Source: Punica granatum
Taxonomy: Eukaryota; Streptophyta; Magnoliopsida; Myrtales; Lythraceae
Direction of reading: 5' to 3'
Length of the DNA stretch: 64,000 nucleotides
Assembly: GCF_007655135.1 (NCBI RefSeq)
Contig: NC_045134.1
Coordinates: 4,670,982-4,734,981, forward strand
The notes beneath the pieces were generated by a model that was not told the DNA's origin, ran no database searches, and saw nothing but the letters and a program-made list of their open reading frames with translations. The stretch's first letter is position 1; the number at the start of each line of letters is the position of its first letter. A program made the translations under genes and the position numbers. Shown one piece after another: positions 62,969 through 64,000 of the stretch.

Positions 62969-63205
62969 GCCCTATTTGAATTTCTAAACACTTAATTTTA
63001 ATTTTAATTTTAACTTTAACTCAACACACTAGATAACAAAAATACACATTTCTCAAATCAAAATTTTTAACTTTAACTTTAACTCAACACACTACATAAT
63101 AAAAATACACGTTTTCCAAGTCAAATTTATAATCACATCTCATTTGTCCCATTTTCACAATTAAAATCAAAATAAAAAATAAAATTACTTTAACTCTGAA
63201 TTAAT
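62969..63205 (+). mobile_element. MITE of the GTTTGGTTTC family, copy 4 (subfamily 2)
   Basis: The left end GCCCTATTTGAATTTC is followed by two repeats of AACTTTAACTCAACACACTA..AATACAC and a TAATCACATCTCATTTGTCC block. The right terminus is eroded. It is in opposite orientation to copy 5. Confidence 0.65.
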
Positions 63206-63426
63206 CAATGATACTTTTTAAGTTTAGATAGCTTCTTTTTTTTTTCTTCCTCATTTCTCGGTCCGTGGATTAAAAAATTTTGGACCATTCCTCGAATTGT
63301 GTGTTTGAGTCGTCATTCTGACTAGGGGGTCATGTTGATCTTTTATGTAGAAAGAAAGAGCTAGTATATATAGGCTAATTAATTAAGTAACGATTTTTCT
63401 TCTAGTTATTAACAAAAAGTATAATC

Positions 63427-63663
63427 ACGTGTTTGGTTTCAAAATTAAAATAACTTTGATTTTGATTTTGATTTTGATTGTGGAAAAGGACAAGTGAGAT
63501 GTGATTACAAATTTGACTTGGGAAACGTACGTTTTTGTTGTATAGTGTGTTGAGTTAAAGTTAAAGTTAAAATTTTTTACTTGAAAAATGTGTATTTTTA
63601 TTGTGTAGTTTGTTAAGTTAAAGTTAAAGTTAAAATTTTTTATTTGAGAATCCAAACGGGGCC
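63427..63663 (-). mobile_element. MITE of the GTTTGGTTTC family, copy 5 (subfamily 2), inverted
   Basis: The ends CGTGTTTGGTTTC and GAATCCAAACGGGGC are inverted. Its reverse complement matches copy 4 block by block, including AATCACATCTCACTTGTCC. With copy 4 it forms a large inverted repeat with a spacer of about 220 bp. Confidence 0.72.
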
Positions 63664-63764
63664 AATATTCAACCTCGAACGAGTGCGGTTGCCTCAATCA
63701 GCACCATACTCTTCACATGAGATCGTGAAGACCGTTGAATATATATATATATATATATATATAT

Positions 63765-64000
63765 GGGTAAATTGCATTGGTGGTTCAAAATGTTTTACAA
63801 ATGTTTCATTATGATCCAAAAAGTTTTTTTCGCTACATGATAGTACAAAATGTTTCAAAGTTATTTCATAATGGTACAAATCGTCAATTGGCCCTAACGC
63901 CGTTAACATTTTGCTGACGTGGCGCGTCCTATGTGTCACTTTTGTTACGTGGAACTAATCATAGTGCGCCACGTCATTTAAGAGAAAATAAAATTTTAAA
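63765..64000 (-). mobile_element. Second foldback Mutator-like element, cut by window end
   Basis: Starts GGGTAAATTGCATTGGTGG and matches the reverse complement of the right arm of the element at 35382-36086, including CCCTAACGCCGTTAA, TGTTACGTGGAA and CATAGTGCGC. The element continues beyond the window. An AT microsatellite abuts its left end. Confidence 0.8.

Overview
This is a nuclear genome window from a flowering plant, most likely a eudicot. The evidence is short exons split by GT-AG introns, AT-rich intergenic DNA, plant-only protein families (DUF3537, DUF599, a USP plus RLCK kinase, a group C bZIP, a plant ABC1K-beta-lactamase fusion), a MIR169 gene, and many small non-autonomous transposons. 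The species cannot be named from the sequence alone.

Left gene-rich part (1-14 kb): the 5' end of a 20S proteasome beta-1 gene (minus); a DUF3537 membrane protein (2939-4595, minus, 4 exons) divergent from a USP/coiled-coil/kinase gene without a U-box (6155-9606, plus, 9 exons); then a family GT64 glycosyltransferase (10971-12049, minus, 2 exons) divergent from a small plastid-type DnaJ zinc-finger protein (12686-13859, plus, 3 exons) across about 640 bp.

Middle (14-37 kb): repeat-rich DNA with a 559 bp hAT-type element, a Helitron and SINE-like insertions, followed by a direct duplication of about 6-7.5 kb. Each unit carries one two-exon DUF599 membrane-protein gene (25582-28382 and 32604-34718, both plus). 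Conserved noncoding blocks are interspersed with unique inserts. A 705 bp foldback (Mutator-type) element with a near-perfect 10 bp target duplication lies just beyond.

Right gene cluster (37-51 kb): a bZIP9-like transcription factor (37737-39803, plus, 6 exons), a decayed EF-hand copy (about 40.0-40.3 kb), an intact calmodulin-like gene (41583-42197, minus), and a large ABC1 kinase-beta-lactamase fusion (43835-50441, minus). I could resolve the last into 18 in-frame exons encoding 953 aa, including one GC-AG intron.

Right repeat zone (51-64 kb): several MITE families, two adjacent Helitrons and SINE-like sequence. Near 61.6 kb there is a well-supported MIR169 precursor, with mature and star sequences and an upstream TATA box. 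The genes do not form one pathway. The themes are protein turnover, calcium and kinase signalling, membrane glycosylation, plastid folding and microRNA regulation. All exon structures were built by hand from splice signals and reading-frame continuity.
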